Part shown: positions 6,731 through 14,374 of the stretch, piece by piece
Layout: every line of letters begins with the position of its first letter
Numbering within the stretch: position 1 is the first letter of the stretch
Assembly: GCA_026399835.1 (NCBI GenBank)
Contig: JAPLQE010000083.1
Coordinates: 62,001 to 126,000 of the forward strand
Length of the DNA stretch: 64,000 nucleotides
From: Burkholderiales bacterium
GTDB lineage: Bacteria; Pseudomonadota; Gammaproteobacteria; Burkholderiales; Burkholderiaceae_E
Reading direction: 5' to 3'
Made by a program: the position numbers and the translations under genes
Notes under the pieces: generated by a model
What the model was told of the DNA's origin: nothing
What the model saw: only the letters and a program-made list of their open reading frames with translations
The model's database searches: none

Positions 6731-8338
6731 TCAAGGCCTCGGCTTGCGTCGATCCTCCTCCTTCTCGGCCGCAGCAGTCCCGGGGCCGACCGCAAACGCC
6801 TGATTGACTGCAGTCACGATGGCCTGCCAGAGGTCGGGGTCGTCGAGGATCGGCATCTCGCGGGCCAGCACGCCGCTCAGCCGCCCCTGGTTGGCCTCGA
6901 CCGAGCGGATCACCCGATCGATCTGCACATCGGGCATTTCCACGATGTCCTTGATCGCGGCGCGGGCCTGGGCGTGGCTGCGCAGGTAGCGCGACGCCTC
7001 GAGCATGTCTTCGCGGATCGTGCGTTGCACGAGGTCTGCCATGTAGGCGACGTGCTGGCTGAGGTCGAGGTAGCGCCAGACGGGATGAGCCACCTCGGCG
7101 CCTTCGAAGACGAAGTTCGAGCTGATGCCGTCCGGGTAGTCGATCGGGGTCGGCACGAAGCGGTAGCTGTCCGCCAGGACGCGCATCAGGGGCTGCGAGA
7201 CGACATCCAGGATCCGATCGTAGGCACGGCGCTCGGCCGTATCGCTGGTGATCAGAGAGGAGACGGGCAGGATCATCGGATCCTGGACCACGCCGTCGCG
7301 CCGCAGGACATCGTTGATGAGGAATCGATGCAAGCGGCCGTTCCCGTCGGCGAGCGGATGGATGTAGACGAAGCCGAAGGCGGCGACCGCGCTGCGCATC
7401 AGCGGCGATTGACCGCGTGTCCGGTCGAGGAAGACCTGCAGACCCTCGAGCATCGCGGCCAGATCTTCCTGGGGCGGCGCGACATAGTGGACGATCTCCT
7501 GATAGCGGACCGATTCGCCGATGAAGACCGGTGACTGCCGCAGGCCGAACCGCTGGATCGTCGTGCGCTGACCGAGGATCTCGCGCTGCAGCCCCGCCAG
7601 GGCAGGTTCGTCGAGCGGTGCATCCGCGCCCTGCCCGGTGCGCCGCGCCAGGACGTCCGCGAAGCGCTGGATCCGGTCGGTCTTGTCGGCCTCGCCTTCG
7701 ATCTCGAAGCTGGACCGGCTTTCCCGAAGTGTCATCCAGACCGCGGAGCGCATGAGCAGCTCGGTGCCGAACTCGACCTCGAGGTCGTGGATCAGGGCTC
7801 GGACGTCGAGACCGAGCGCGGGCTCGCCGGCCACCGAGCGCACGACCATCGGGCAGAAGGCCGCGGTCCCCGGCATGTTGTCGCGGATGCGCCAGCGCTT
7901 GTTGAAGACGACCTGTGCAGTGCTTGCGCCGACCAGGTCGCGGGGGTCGATGGCATCGTGATAGCTGCCACCGAGGCCCGGAGGGACGGGAAGCTGCCGC
8001 CCGGAGAAGAACTCGTAGAGGAAAGCTGCACGCCGCGCATACTGACCCGTCGGCTCGTCGGCGACCCAGGACGCGAGTTCGGCCGGATCGCAGCGGGTGA
8101 AGAGTCGGGACATCAGCTCGAAGTGCGGTACCTCGTGCTTCAGGTGAAAGGTGAGGTGTCCGCGAAGCGTTGCGGGCGGACGCATGGCCTCGACGTAGCG
8201 CTCGGTCGTCGTGGGGCGTCCGACATCCGTGGAGCGCCGCCCGGCGATCCTGCTCTCGACCACGAGCGGCATGACTGGCTGGATGCCGTACTGGCGGGCC
8301 AGCCAGGCGGCACCGATGACGTCGTCGGGTTCCTGCAT
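6731..8338 (-). CDS. Fic family protein adenylyltransferase (class II, self-inhibited)
   Basis: 535-residue Fic protein. The catalytic core HPLADGNGRLHR at residues 327-338 fits the active HxFx(D/E)GNGRxxR motif with Leu for Phe. The inhibitory motif (S/T)xxxE(G/N) is present as SFEIEG at 210-215, N-terminal to the core, which defines class II Fic enzymes whose Glu blocks ATP. The N-terminal 200 residues and the C-terminal 130 residues are the accessory regions usual for the ~500-residue subfamily. It should transfer AMP to a protein hydroxyl when the inhibitory helix is released. It stands alone with its own promoter and a palindrome upstream. Target unknown. Confidence 0.88.
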   Translation of the reverse strand: MQEPDDVIGAAWLARQYGIQPVMPLVVESRIAGRRSTDVGRPTTTERYVEAMRPPATLRGHLTFHLKHEVPHFELMSRLFTRCDPAELASWVADEPTGQYARRAAFLYEFFSGRQLPVPPGLGGSYHDAIDPRDLVGASTAQVVFNKRWRIRDNMPGTAAFCPMVVRSVAGEPALGLDVRALIHDLEVEFGTELLMRSAVWMTLRESRSSFEIEGEADKTDRIQRFADVLARRTGQGADAPLDEPALAGLQREILGQRTTIQRFGLRQSPVFIGESVRYQEIVHYVAPPQEDLAAMLEGLQVFLDRTRGQSPLMRSAVAAFGFVYIHPLADGNGRLHRFLINDVLRRDGVVQDPMILPVSSLITSDTAERRAYDRILDVVSQPLMRVLADSYRFVPTPIDYPDGISSNFVFEGAEVAHPVWRYLDLSQHVAYMADLVQRTIREDMLEASRYLRSHAQARAAIKDIVEMPDVQIDRVIRSVEANQGRLSGVLAREMPILDDPDLWQAIVTAVNQAFAVGPGTAAAEKEEDRRKPRP

Positions 8339-8344
8339 CGGTGG

Positions 8345-8350
8345 ATTATG
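8345..8350 (-). promoter_or_regulatory. -10 box placing transcription start on the Fic start codon
   Basis: CATAAT on the minus strand, followed by 6 bases and the ATG at 8338. The spacing predicts a leaderless transcript; no ribosome site is seen. The -35 region is poor, so an activator or weak basal expression is possible. Confidence 0.4.
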
Positions 8351-8379
8351 CGCAAGAACGATTCTGCCGGCATCAGAAC

Positions 8380-8394
8380 GATGATCAGATCATC
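8380..8394. promoter_or_regulatory. 15-bp palindrome upstream of the Fic gene
   Basis: GATGATC-A-GATCATC is a perfect inverted repeat of 7 bases around one base, flanked by AAC and a displaced GTT. It lies 42-56 bases upstream of the Fic start in a short non-coding gap, a place typical of a dimeric regulator's binding site. Confidence 0.5.
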
Positions 8395-8481
8395 TGTTTC
8401 GCTCGGAAACGGTTACGGCTGAGCCGATCCGCATGCCAACGGGCGGGTGAGCGACGGCGCTCCAGTCTCCGCAGCCCGCCC

Positions 8482-9516
8482 TCAGCGCCCCGCGAACGCC
8501 CTCACCCGATCCCGCAGGAACGCCCAGTCCGCCCCGCGATGCACCGGGTTCCCCGCCCGGTGCCCCCAGTCCGACTCGATGGGTTCGAGCGTGCCGTGCT
8601 CGAGAAACGGCAGTTCGTCGGCGTTGTCCTGCCAGCGGAAATACAGGTCGGTGCGGCCCGGCATCAGCAGCACCGGGCATTCGATCGCGCGCAGCGCGCG
8701 CTCGAAGTCGCCGCCGTGCGCCGGGTCCTGCGCGATGCTGAAGTGCTGCCAGGTGTGGAGGTGCGCGAGCAGGTCCATCGCGTCGCGGCGCAGGAAGTTG
8801 CCCTCCCAGTTGCCCACCAGCCAGTCCTCGAGCGACGAGTGACCGAGCTGCGTCCAGAGCCGGTCGCGGTAGAACGGCTGCGACAGCGCCCAGCCGGCGT
8901 AGACGCGGCCCATCGCGCGCAGGCCGCGCTCGGGCTTGGTGTCGAAGGACAGGCCGTTCCAGGCCGGGTCCGCGCAGAGCGCGGCACGCACGCCCTCGAG
9001 GAACACGAAGTTGTGCGGCGAGCAGCGCGCCGCGCCGCAGACCACCGCGACGCGCTCCACCTCGCCGGGGAAGCTCGACGCCCACTGGTAGGCCTGCATG
9101 CCGCCCATCGACCAGCCGTAGACCATGGCCAGCCGCTCGATGCCGAACACCTCGCGCAGCAGCCGGCGCTGCACGACCACATTGTCGTGGACCGACCACT
9201 GCGGCCAGCGGCCGCGGTCGAAGGGCGAGGCGGTGTTGCTGGGCGAGCTCGACAGGCCGTTGCCCATCAGGTCGGGGATGACGATGAACCAGCGCTCGGG
9301 GTCGAGGATGCCGCCCGGCTCGATCAGCCATTGCGTGTCGAGGTGCTGCGCGGAGAACGAGGTGGGGTACAGCACCACGTTGTCCCGCGCGGGGGACAGC
9401 GTGCCGTAGGTCCGGTAGGACAGCTTCGTGTTGCGGCTGGTGTGGCCGGAGACGAGGCGGACGTCGCCGGCGTCGAAGATCGCGGCGGGAGTCGAAGGAA
9501 ACGCGGGTGCCGTCAT
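8482..9516 (-). CDS. MetX-like alpha/beta-hydrolase fold acyltransferase/hydrolase
   Basis: 344-residue alpha/beta-hydrolase protein of the homoserine O-acetyltransferase-like group (COG2021). The nucleophile Ser136 sits in YGWSMGGMQAYQW, the Asp is in PGRTDLYF, and the His is in DWGHRAGNP. The N-terminus (LSYRTYGTLS) and the oxyanion region (YPTSFSAQ) are typical. True MetX enzymes carry GGSxGGM; here it is GWSMGG, so it may be a hydrolase or another acyltransferase rather than the methionine enzyme. Its ATG overlaps the amidase stop (ATGA, 9513-9516), so it works with the amidase in the ABC-transporter operon. Confidence 0.8.
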   Translation of the reverse strand: MTAPAFPSTPAAIFDAGDVRLVSGHTSRNTKLSYRTYGTLSPARDNVVLYPTSFSAQHLDTQWLIEPGGILDPERWFIVIPDLMGNGLSSSPSNTASPFDRGRWPQWSVHDNVVVQRRLLREVFGIERLAMVYGWSMGGMQAYQWASSFPGEVERVAVVCGAARCSPHNFVFLEGVRAALCADPAWNGLSFDTKPERGLRAMGRVYAGWALSQPFYRDRLWTQLGHSSLEDWLVGNWEGNFLRRDAMDLLAHLHTWQHFSIAQDPAHGGDFERALRAIECPVLLMPGRTDLYFRWQDNADELPFLEHGTLEPIESDWGHRAGNPVHRGADWAFLRDRVRAFAGR

Positions 9517-10697
9517 CGGAGCAGTCGTCGGGCCAGGTCGAGGAGCATGGTATCCCGCCCGGGTGCGGCGATCAGCGACAGCGCGACCGGGCAGCCGTCG
9601 ACGGCGCCCATCGGCAGGCTGATCTGCGGCAGCCCGGCGTGGCCGGCGATGCACAGCAGCCCCAGGCAGCGGTTGCGCCAGGCCTCGAGCTCGGGCACCG
9701 ACGCGCCGGTGCGCGGCGCGATGCCCGGCACGGTGGGGATCGCGAGCACGGTGCCGTCGACCAGCAGGTCGTGCAGGCGCGCGGCGATCTCGAGGCGGCG
9801 GCGCGCGGCGGGTGCGACCTGCTCGTCGGTGAGCGTCGAGACCCAGGCGAAGCGCTCCCGGATGCCGCCGCCGAACTCGGGTCTCAAGGTCGCGAGCCAG
9901 TCGCGGTGCGTGACCCAGATGCCGGCGCCCTGGATCACGCGGAAGTCCTGCATCCAGACCTCGAGGCCCTCGTCGGCGACCACATGGCCCTCGAGGCCGC
10001 CGCCGATCGCATCGGCCACGCGCACCAGCGCCGCCTGCAGCGCGTCGCCGGTGGCGGGCAGCGCGCGCGCGAACGCGTCGTTGCCCACCAGCAGCCGGCG
10101 CGGTGCGGCCGCCGGCGCATCGTCCGCCAGCAGCACCCGCCCCACCCGCTCGAAGAGCGCCGCGTCCTTCGAGAACCAGCCGACGGTGTCGTAGCTCGGC
10201 GAGAACGGCACGGCGCCGTCGAGCGGCACCGCGTCCCAGGTGGTGCGCATGCCGATCACGCCGCAGTAGGCGGCGGGCACGCGCACCGAGCCGCCGGTGT
10301 CGCTGCCGATGGCGAACGGCACCAGGCCGCCGGCGACCGCGGCCGCCGAGCCGCTCGAGGAGCCGCCGGGCAGACGCCCGGGCGCGGCGGCGTTCACCGG
10401 CGTGCCGTAGTGCGTGTTCTGCCCATTCAGGCTGTAGCAGAGCTCGTCGCAGTGGGTCTTGCCGACGAGATGCGCACCGGCGGCGAGCAGCCGGGTCAGC
10501 ACGACCGCGTCGGCGTCCGGCACCGGGTGCGAGGCGAGCCAGGCAGGATGGCCGAAGCCGGTCGGCACGCCGGCGACGTGGAACAGGTCCTTCAGGCCGA
10601 AGGAGATGCCCGCGAGCGGGCCGTCCGGTGCGCCCGCGCGCTCGGCGGGGGCGGTCGCGACGAAGGCGCCGAGGGTGTCTCGATCGTGGATGCTCAT
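9513..10697 (-). CDS. Amidase (amidase-signature family)
   Basis: 394 residues with the Ser-cisSer-Lys triad: Lys36 in GLKDLFHVAG, the glycine/serine loop GGSSSGSAAAVA near 111-122 with the cis-Ser, and the nucleophile Ser137 in GSDTGGSVRVP. It hydrolyses a C-N amide bond; the family also includes AtzF and GatA relatives, but there are no GatB/C genes here. It is cytoplasmic with no signal peptide. The gene lies 73 bases after the ABC ATPase stop and is translationally coupled to the MetX-like gene. Together with the importer this suggests uptake and cleavage of an amide-containing nutrient. Confidence 0.87.
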   Translation of the reverse strand: MSIHDRDTLGAFVATAPAERAGAPDGPLAGISFGLKDLFHVAGVPTGFGHPAWLASHPVPDADAVVLTRLLAAGAHLVGKTHCDELCYSLNGQNTHYGTPVNAAAPGRLPGGSSSGSAAAVAGGLVPFAIGSDTGGSVRVPAAYCGVIGMRTTWDAVPLDGAVPFSPSYDTVGWFSKDAALFERVGRVLLADDAPAAAPRRLLVGNDAFARALPATGDALQAALVRVADAIGGGLEGHVVADEGLEVWMQDFRVIQGAGIWVTHRDWLATLRPEFGGGIRERFAWVSTLTDEQVAPAARRRLEIAARLHDLLVDGTVLAIPTVPGIAPRTGASVPELEAWRNRCLGLLCIAGHAGLPQISLPMGAVDGCPVALSLIAAPGRDTMLLDLARRLLR

Positions 10698-10770
10698 CGG
10701 GGACGTGCCGTCCTGTCTCGTCGTGTCGTCGTGTCGCGGCGCGCATGCGGGGCGCGCCGCCATCGTCGCA

Positions 10771-11631
10771 TCAGCGGGGCGCGCCCTCGGCCTTGCGCAC
10801 TTCTCTCTGGAACACGCCGAGCGCATGCGCCTTCGCGACGGTGAAGCCCGCGTCGGTGAGCGTGCCGATGTCGCGCGGACGCGGCGCGTCGAAGCGCAGC
10901 AGCTCGGCCACGCGCGTGGGGCGCCGCGTGAGCAGCACGATGGTGTCGGCCAGCCACACCGCCTCGTCCAGGTCGTGCGAGACCAGCACCATCGTCGTGC
11001 CGGTCTCGATGAACACCTGCTGCAGCCGGTCGCGGATGAAGAGCGTCATCTCGTAGTCGAGCGCGGAGAACGGCTCGTCGAGGAACAGCACCTCGGGCTC
11101 GGGCGCGAGCGCGCGCATGATCGACACCAGCTGCTGCTGGCCGCCGGACAGCTCGTACGGATAGCGGTTCAGGTCGAAGGTCGGCTGGAACGAGGCGACC
11201 AGCTGCTCGATGCGCCGCTCCACCTCGGGCTTGGTGCGACCGGCGAGCTTGAGCGGATAGCGGATGTTGTCGATCGCGCGGCGCCACGGGAACAGTGCAT
11301 CGCGGTAGTTCTGGAACACGTAGCCGATCGTCGTCTGGCGCAGCGTCTTGCCGTCGAACAGCACCTCGCCGCGGTCGAAGGGCATGAGCCCCGCGACCAT
11401 GTTGATCAGCGTCGACTTGCCGCAGCCGTTGGGGCCGAAGATGCTGGTGATCGCGCGGCGCGGGATGTCGAGGTCGAAGCCCTCGTACAGCGGCGCATCG
11501 CCGAAGCGCTTGGACAGGCCGCGGATGGTGATCTGCGCGCGCGCCGACGGCGGCAGCGTCGCATCGGCGGGCGCATCGGCGGGCGCATCGGCGGGCGCAT
11601 CCTCGCGCGGGACGGCGGGCAGCGCGCTCAT
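10771..11631 (-). CDS. ABC transporter ATP-binding protein (SsuB/TauB type)
   Basis: 286 residues. After a 30-residue Ala/Pro/Asp leader come Walker A GPNGCGKST, the Q-loop in VFQNYRDALFPWR, signature LSGGQQQLVSIMRAL, Walker B EVLFLDEPFSALD and switch LVSHDLDEA. This is the nitrate/sulfonate/taurine ATPase family, energising the adjacent permease. The leader contains four copies of A-P-A-D from a 12-bp DNA repeat and is probably unstructured. The start overlaps the permease stop as ATGA. Ligand chemistry is not fixed; amide or sulfonate compounds and thiamine precursors are handled by relatives. Confidence 0.9.
   Translation of the reverse strand: MSALPAVPREDAPADAPADAPADATLPPSARAQITIRGLSKRFGDAPLYEGFDLDIPRRAITSIFGPNGCGKSTLINMVAGLMPFDRGEVLFDGKTLRQTTIGYVFQNYRDALFPWRRAIDNIRYPLKLAGRTKPEVERRIEQLVASFQPTFDLNRYPYELSGGQQQLVSIMRALAPEPEVLFLDEPFSALDYEMTLFIRDRLQQVFIETGTTMVLVSHDLDEAVWLADTIVLLTRRPTRVAELLRFDAPRPRDIGTLTDAGFTVAKAHALGVFQREVRKAEGAPR
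11561..11601. repeat. In-frame 12-bp tandem repeat in the ABC ATPase leader
   Basis: Three full copies and five further bases of GCATCGGCGGGC, coding on the minus strand for repeated A-P-A-D. Copy-number change would keep the frame and only alter linker length. Confidence 0.85.
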
Positions 11632-12389
11632 GCCCGGCCGCTCCAGTGGACGATGCGCTTGTCGAGCACCAGGAAGCCGACGTTCAGAAGGTAGCCGAGC
11701 ACACCGGCCGCCAGGATCGATGCGTACATATCCTTCACGTTGAGCACCTGCTGCGCGTTGATGATCCGGTGCCCCAGCCCGTTCTCCGAGCCGATGAACA
11801 TCTCGGCCACCACCACGATCACCAGGGCCAGGCTGATGCCGCTCCTCAGGCCCACGAAGGTCTGCGACAGGCTCTCCCAGAGCAGCACGTCGCGGAAGAT
11901 GCGCCAGGGCGAGGCTCCCATCACCGAGGCCGCCATGATCCGCGTGCGCTTGGCGTTCATCACGCCGTAGGCGCTGTTGAACATCACCACCAGCACCGCC
12001 GCGAACGCCGAGATCGCGACCTTGTTGAAGTCGCTGATGCCGAAGAACAGCATGAACAGCGGGATCAGCGCGCTCGACGGCGTGGAGCGGAAGAAGTCCA
12101 CCAGGAACTCGACGCTGCGGTACAGGGGCTCGGAGGCGCCGAGCGCGACGCCCAGCGGCACGCCGATGACCGTCGCAATCGCGAAGGCCTGCGCGGTGCG
12201 CGACAGCGTCGCCAGGAAGTCGGCACCCATCGTGCCGCCGACCGTCGCGTTCCACAGGTGCGTGAGCGTGACGCCCGGGCCGGGCAGCAGGATGGGGTTG
12301 ACCGCCTTGGACTGGACCAGCAGCGACCAGACCGCGATCAGCACCAGCGGCCCGATCAGGGGCAGCCAGGCGCGCGCCCGCGGACTCAT
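11628..12389 (-). CDS. ABC transporter permease (SsuC/TauC type)
   Basis: 253 residues with five to six hydrophobic segments, the first at residues 9-25 (PLIGPLVLIAVWSLLV). The EAA-type coupling loop reads ASVMGASPWRIFRDVLLWESLS. It forms the inner-membrane channel for the binding protein encoded directly upstream. The gene overlaps both neighbours by ATGA (12386-12389 and 11628-11631), so receptor, permease and ATPase are translated in register. Confidence 0.9.
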   Translation of the reverse strand: MSPRARAWLPLIGPLVLIAVWSLLVQSKAVNPILLPGPGVTLTHLWNATVGGTMGADFLATLSRTAQAFAIATVIGVPLGVALGASEPLYRSVEFLVDFFRSTPSSALIPLFMLFFGISDFNKVAISAFAAVLVVMFNSAYGVMNAKRTRIMAASVMGASPWRIFRDVLLWESLSQTFVGLRSGISLALVIVVVAEMFIGSENGLGHRIINAQQVLNVKDMYASILAAGVLGYLLNVGFLVLDKRIVHWSGRA

Positions 12390-13441
12390 GCCTTGAGCAT
12401 CAGCGGCTCGACCATCAGCCGACGCTCGAAGACCTTCTTCTCGGCGAACAGGTCGAAGAGCTTCTGCATCGCGACGGTGTCGGCCGACGTCATCTCGTTG
12501 AACATCTTGTAGCCGGAGAGCGGCACCTCGGGGATCAGGTCGCCCTCGACCGCGGTGTAGCCCTTGAGGTACTGGTTCGCCTCGACGCCGGCCTTTCGCA
12601 CGTAGTCGATGCCCTTGGCATAGGCCTCGAGGAACCTCGGCACCGCGGGCCCGAGCTTCTGGATGGACTCGCTGCGCAGCGAGGCCGCACCGCCATGCCA
12701 GGGCGTGGCCGCATCGCCCAGCACGTACTTCGAGATCACCGCGGTCTCGAGGATGCGCGAGATGTTCTGGCGGCGGCCGATCACCGCGGTGGGCTCGAGC
12801 ACGTAGGCCGCATCGAGCTGGCCGGAGGCGAGCGAGGGCAGCAGCTGGCCGAGCGGCAGCTCGGTGACCTTCGGATCGGGCACGCCGGCGCGCTCGAGGA
12901 TCGCGCGGGCGAGCGTGATGTTGTTGATGCCGGGGCCGCAGGCGTAGCGCTTGCCGGCCAGGTCCTTCACCGTCTTCAGCGGGCTGTCCTTGGGCACCAC
13001 GATGTGGTCGAGCACGTGGGTGGCGTTCGCGTAGTTGGTCGCGAAGAACTTCAGCAGCCCGGGCGCCTGCGCGTCGCCGAGTGCCAGCGCCGTCGACGCC
13101 GTGCCGTTGGCCGAGCCGTCGATGCGGCCGGCGATCAGCGCCTCGACCACCTGGTTCGGACCGGCGAAGCGCACCGCCTCGACATCGAGACCGGCATCCT
13201 TGAAGAAGCCGCGCTCGATCGCCGCGAAGAACGCGAGGCCGCCGGCGATCGGCCAGTAGCCGACGGCGAGCTTCGGACGGGCCTGGGCGATCGCGGGGGC
13301 GCCGAGCACCGCGGTGCCGGCGGCCGCCGCCGCACCGGCCAGCAGGCGTCGGCGCGAGCGGTCCGGCGCCGGGGTCGACGCCGAGGTCGACGTCGGGTTC
13401 GAGGTGCCGTCGACCGGCAGGTCCTGCTTCGGGCTGGGCAT
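12386..13441 (-). CDS. ABC transporter substrate-binding protein (SsuA/THI5-like), Tat-type signal
   Basis: 351 residues. Residues 28-55 are an SRRRLLAG twin-arginine start, an Ala-rich hydrophobic stretch and an APAIAQA cleavage region, so export is probably by Tat. The mature part has the NMT1/SsuA fold signs: VGYWPIAGGLAFFAAIERGFFKDAGLDVE and DLAGKRYACGPG. It captures a small organic ligand, possibly a sulfonate, pyrimidine or amide. The ATG at 13441 has AGGA 8 bases upstream on the minus strand and is preceded by an inverted repeat. It is the first gene of a five-gene operon ending with amidase and the MetX-like enzyme. Confidence 0.88.
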   Translation of the reverse strand: MPSPKQDLPVDGTSNPTSTSASTPAPDRSRRRLLAGAAAAAGTAVLGAPAIAQARPKLAVGYWPIAGGLAFFAAIERGFFKDAGLDVEAVRFAGPNQVVEALIAGRIDGSANGTASTALALGDAQAPGLLKFFATNYANATHVLDHIVVPKDSPLKTVKDLAGKRYACGPGINNITLARAILERAGVPDPKVTELPLGQLLPSLASGQLDAAYVLEPTAVIGRRQNISRILETAVISKYVLGDAATPWHGGAASLRSESIQKLGPAVPRFLEAYAKGIDYVRKAGVEANQYLKGYTAVEGDLIPEVPLSGYKMFNEMTSADTVAMQKLFDLFAEKKVFERRLMVEPLMLKA

Positions 13442-13455
13442 CGCCGTTTTCCTGT

Positions 13456-13474
13456 AGTGAACGAAAAGTTCACT
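13456..13474. promoter_or_regulatory. Perfect inverted repeat in the leader of the ABC-amidase operon
   Basis: AGTGAAC-GAAAA-GTTCACT, 7-base arms around 5 bases, ends 14 bases before the start codon at 13441. It can be an operator or, in RNA, a small hairpin just ahead of the ribosome site. Confidence 0.5.
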
Positions 13475-13560
13475 GAGCGATGCAGGTTCCGTGCCAAGCG
13501 TGACAGCGCCGTGACGCGCCATACCGGGGCGGGCGGCGCCTCGAACTGGGGCGCGGCGGA

Positions 13561-13584
13561 GCGGGGCGTACCCGAGCGCCCCGC
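13561..13584 (-). terminator. GC-rich hairpin directly after the ChaC-like gene
   Basis: GCGGGGCG (13561-13568) and CGCCCCGC (13577-13584) form a perfect 8-bp stem with an 8-base loop touching the stop codon. No U-run follows, but it is the strongest stem in this gap. Confidence 0.4.
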
Positions 13585-14264
13585 TAGGTGACGGCCCCGC
13601 GCCGGGCCCGGACCTTCGCCTCCAGCGTCTCGAGCGCGCGATCGCGCATGCCGAGCTGGCGCAGGTGCGCGACGGTGTCGAACAGGTAGTCGCAGCCCCG
13701 GCCGAGCGGCCCGGCCGCCTCCGCCAGGTGCCGTGCCACGGTCTCGGCATCGAGGCCCGGCGCATAGCGCTCGTGCTCGCGGTTGGCCGCGAACGCGACC
13801 GCGGGCACCGGACCGTCGGGCGTGTGCGCCTGCACCCAGACCGGCCGGTACGACTTGGTGAACATCTCGCGCCGCCACAGCACGTCGAGCTCGGTGCGCT
13901 CGGTGCCGGGCTCGAGGCGGTAGACGACGCCGGCGCAGCTGCCGCCGGATTCGAGCGACAGCATCAGCCCCGGGCGCTCCGGGGTGCCGCGCCCGGCGCG
14001 CACCCACAGGCAGAACCGCCGGTGCCAGCCGTGCACGCGGGCGACCCGGCGCTCGGCATGGTGGAAGGCCGGGTTCCAGATCAGCGAGCCGAAGGCGAAG
14101 ACCCAGACGCGCCGCGGTTCCGGCGCCCGCTCGAGCATGCGGTCGATCTCGGCGCGGCGCTCGTCGTCGGTCATGAACACGGCGTCGGGGCCGAGGATGT
14201 CGCGGACCGACGCGTGCAGGGAGCCGTCCAGGATGGTGTCGCGAGTGAGTCGGAACGCAGCCAT
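13584..14264 (-). CDS. ChaC-like gamma-glutamylcyclotransferase
   Basis: 226 residues. The cyclotransferase fold begins at VWVFAFGSLIWNPAF, the YGSL-type loop of ChaC/GGCT2 enzymes with Phe-Gly-Ser-Leu binding the gamma-glutamyl group. RVHGWHRRFCLW, LSLESGGSCAGVVYRL and the helix with REMFTKSYRPVWV follow; the acidic residue in the last is where the catalytic Glu sits in the family. ChaC proteins split glutathione into 5-oxoproline and Cys-Gly. The ATG at 14264 is chosen; an in-frame GTG eight codons upstream is possible. It appears monocistronic. Confidence 0.85.
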   Translation of the reverse strand: MAAFRLTRDTILDGSLHASVRDILGPDAVFMTDDERRAEIDRMLERAPEPRRVWVFAFGSLIWNPAFHHAERRVARVHGWHRRFCLWVRAGRGTPERPGLMLSLESGGSCAGVVYRLEPGTERTELDVLWRREMFTKSYRPVWVQAHTPDGPVPAVAFAANREHERYAPGLDAETVARHLAEAAGPLGRGCDYLFDTVAHLRQLGMRDRALETLEAKVRARRGAVT

Positions 14265-14374
14265 GTCGAATGCCGATTCTGCCACCGCCGAGCCGCGCGA
14301 CGAGGAACCGCTCAGCCGTCTACGTGGATTTCCTCGATCCGCTGGTGGTGCATCAGCTCGCGCACGTCGCAAGA

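Noticed and set aside
14316-14374. Short minus-strand frame after the M81 gene ending IEEIHVDG
   Set aside because: Only about 20 codons, no start and no recognised family; could be the end of a lost gene but cannot be supported.
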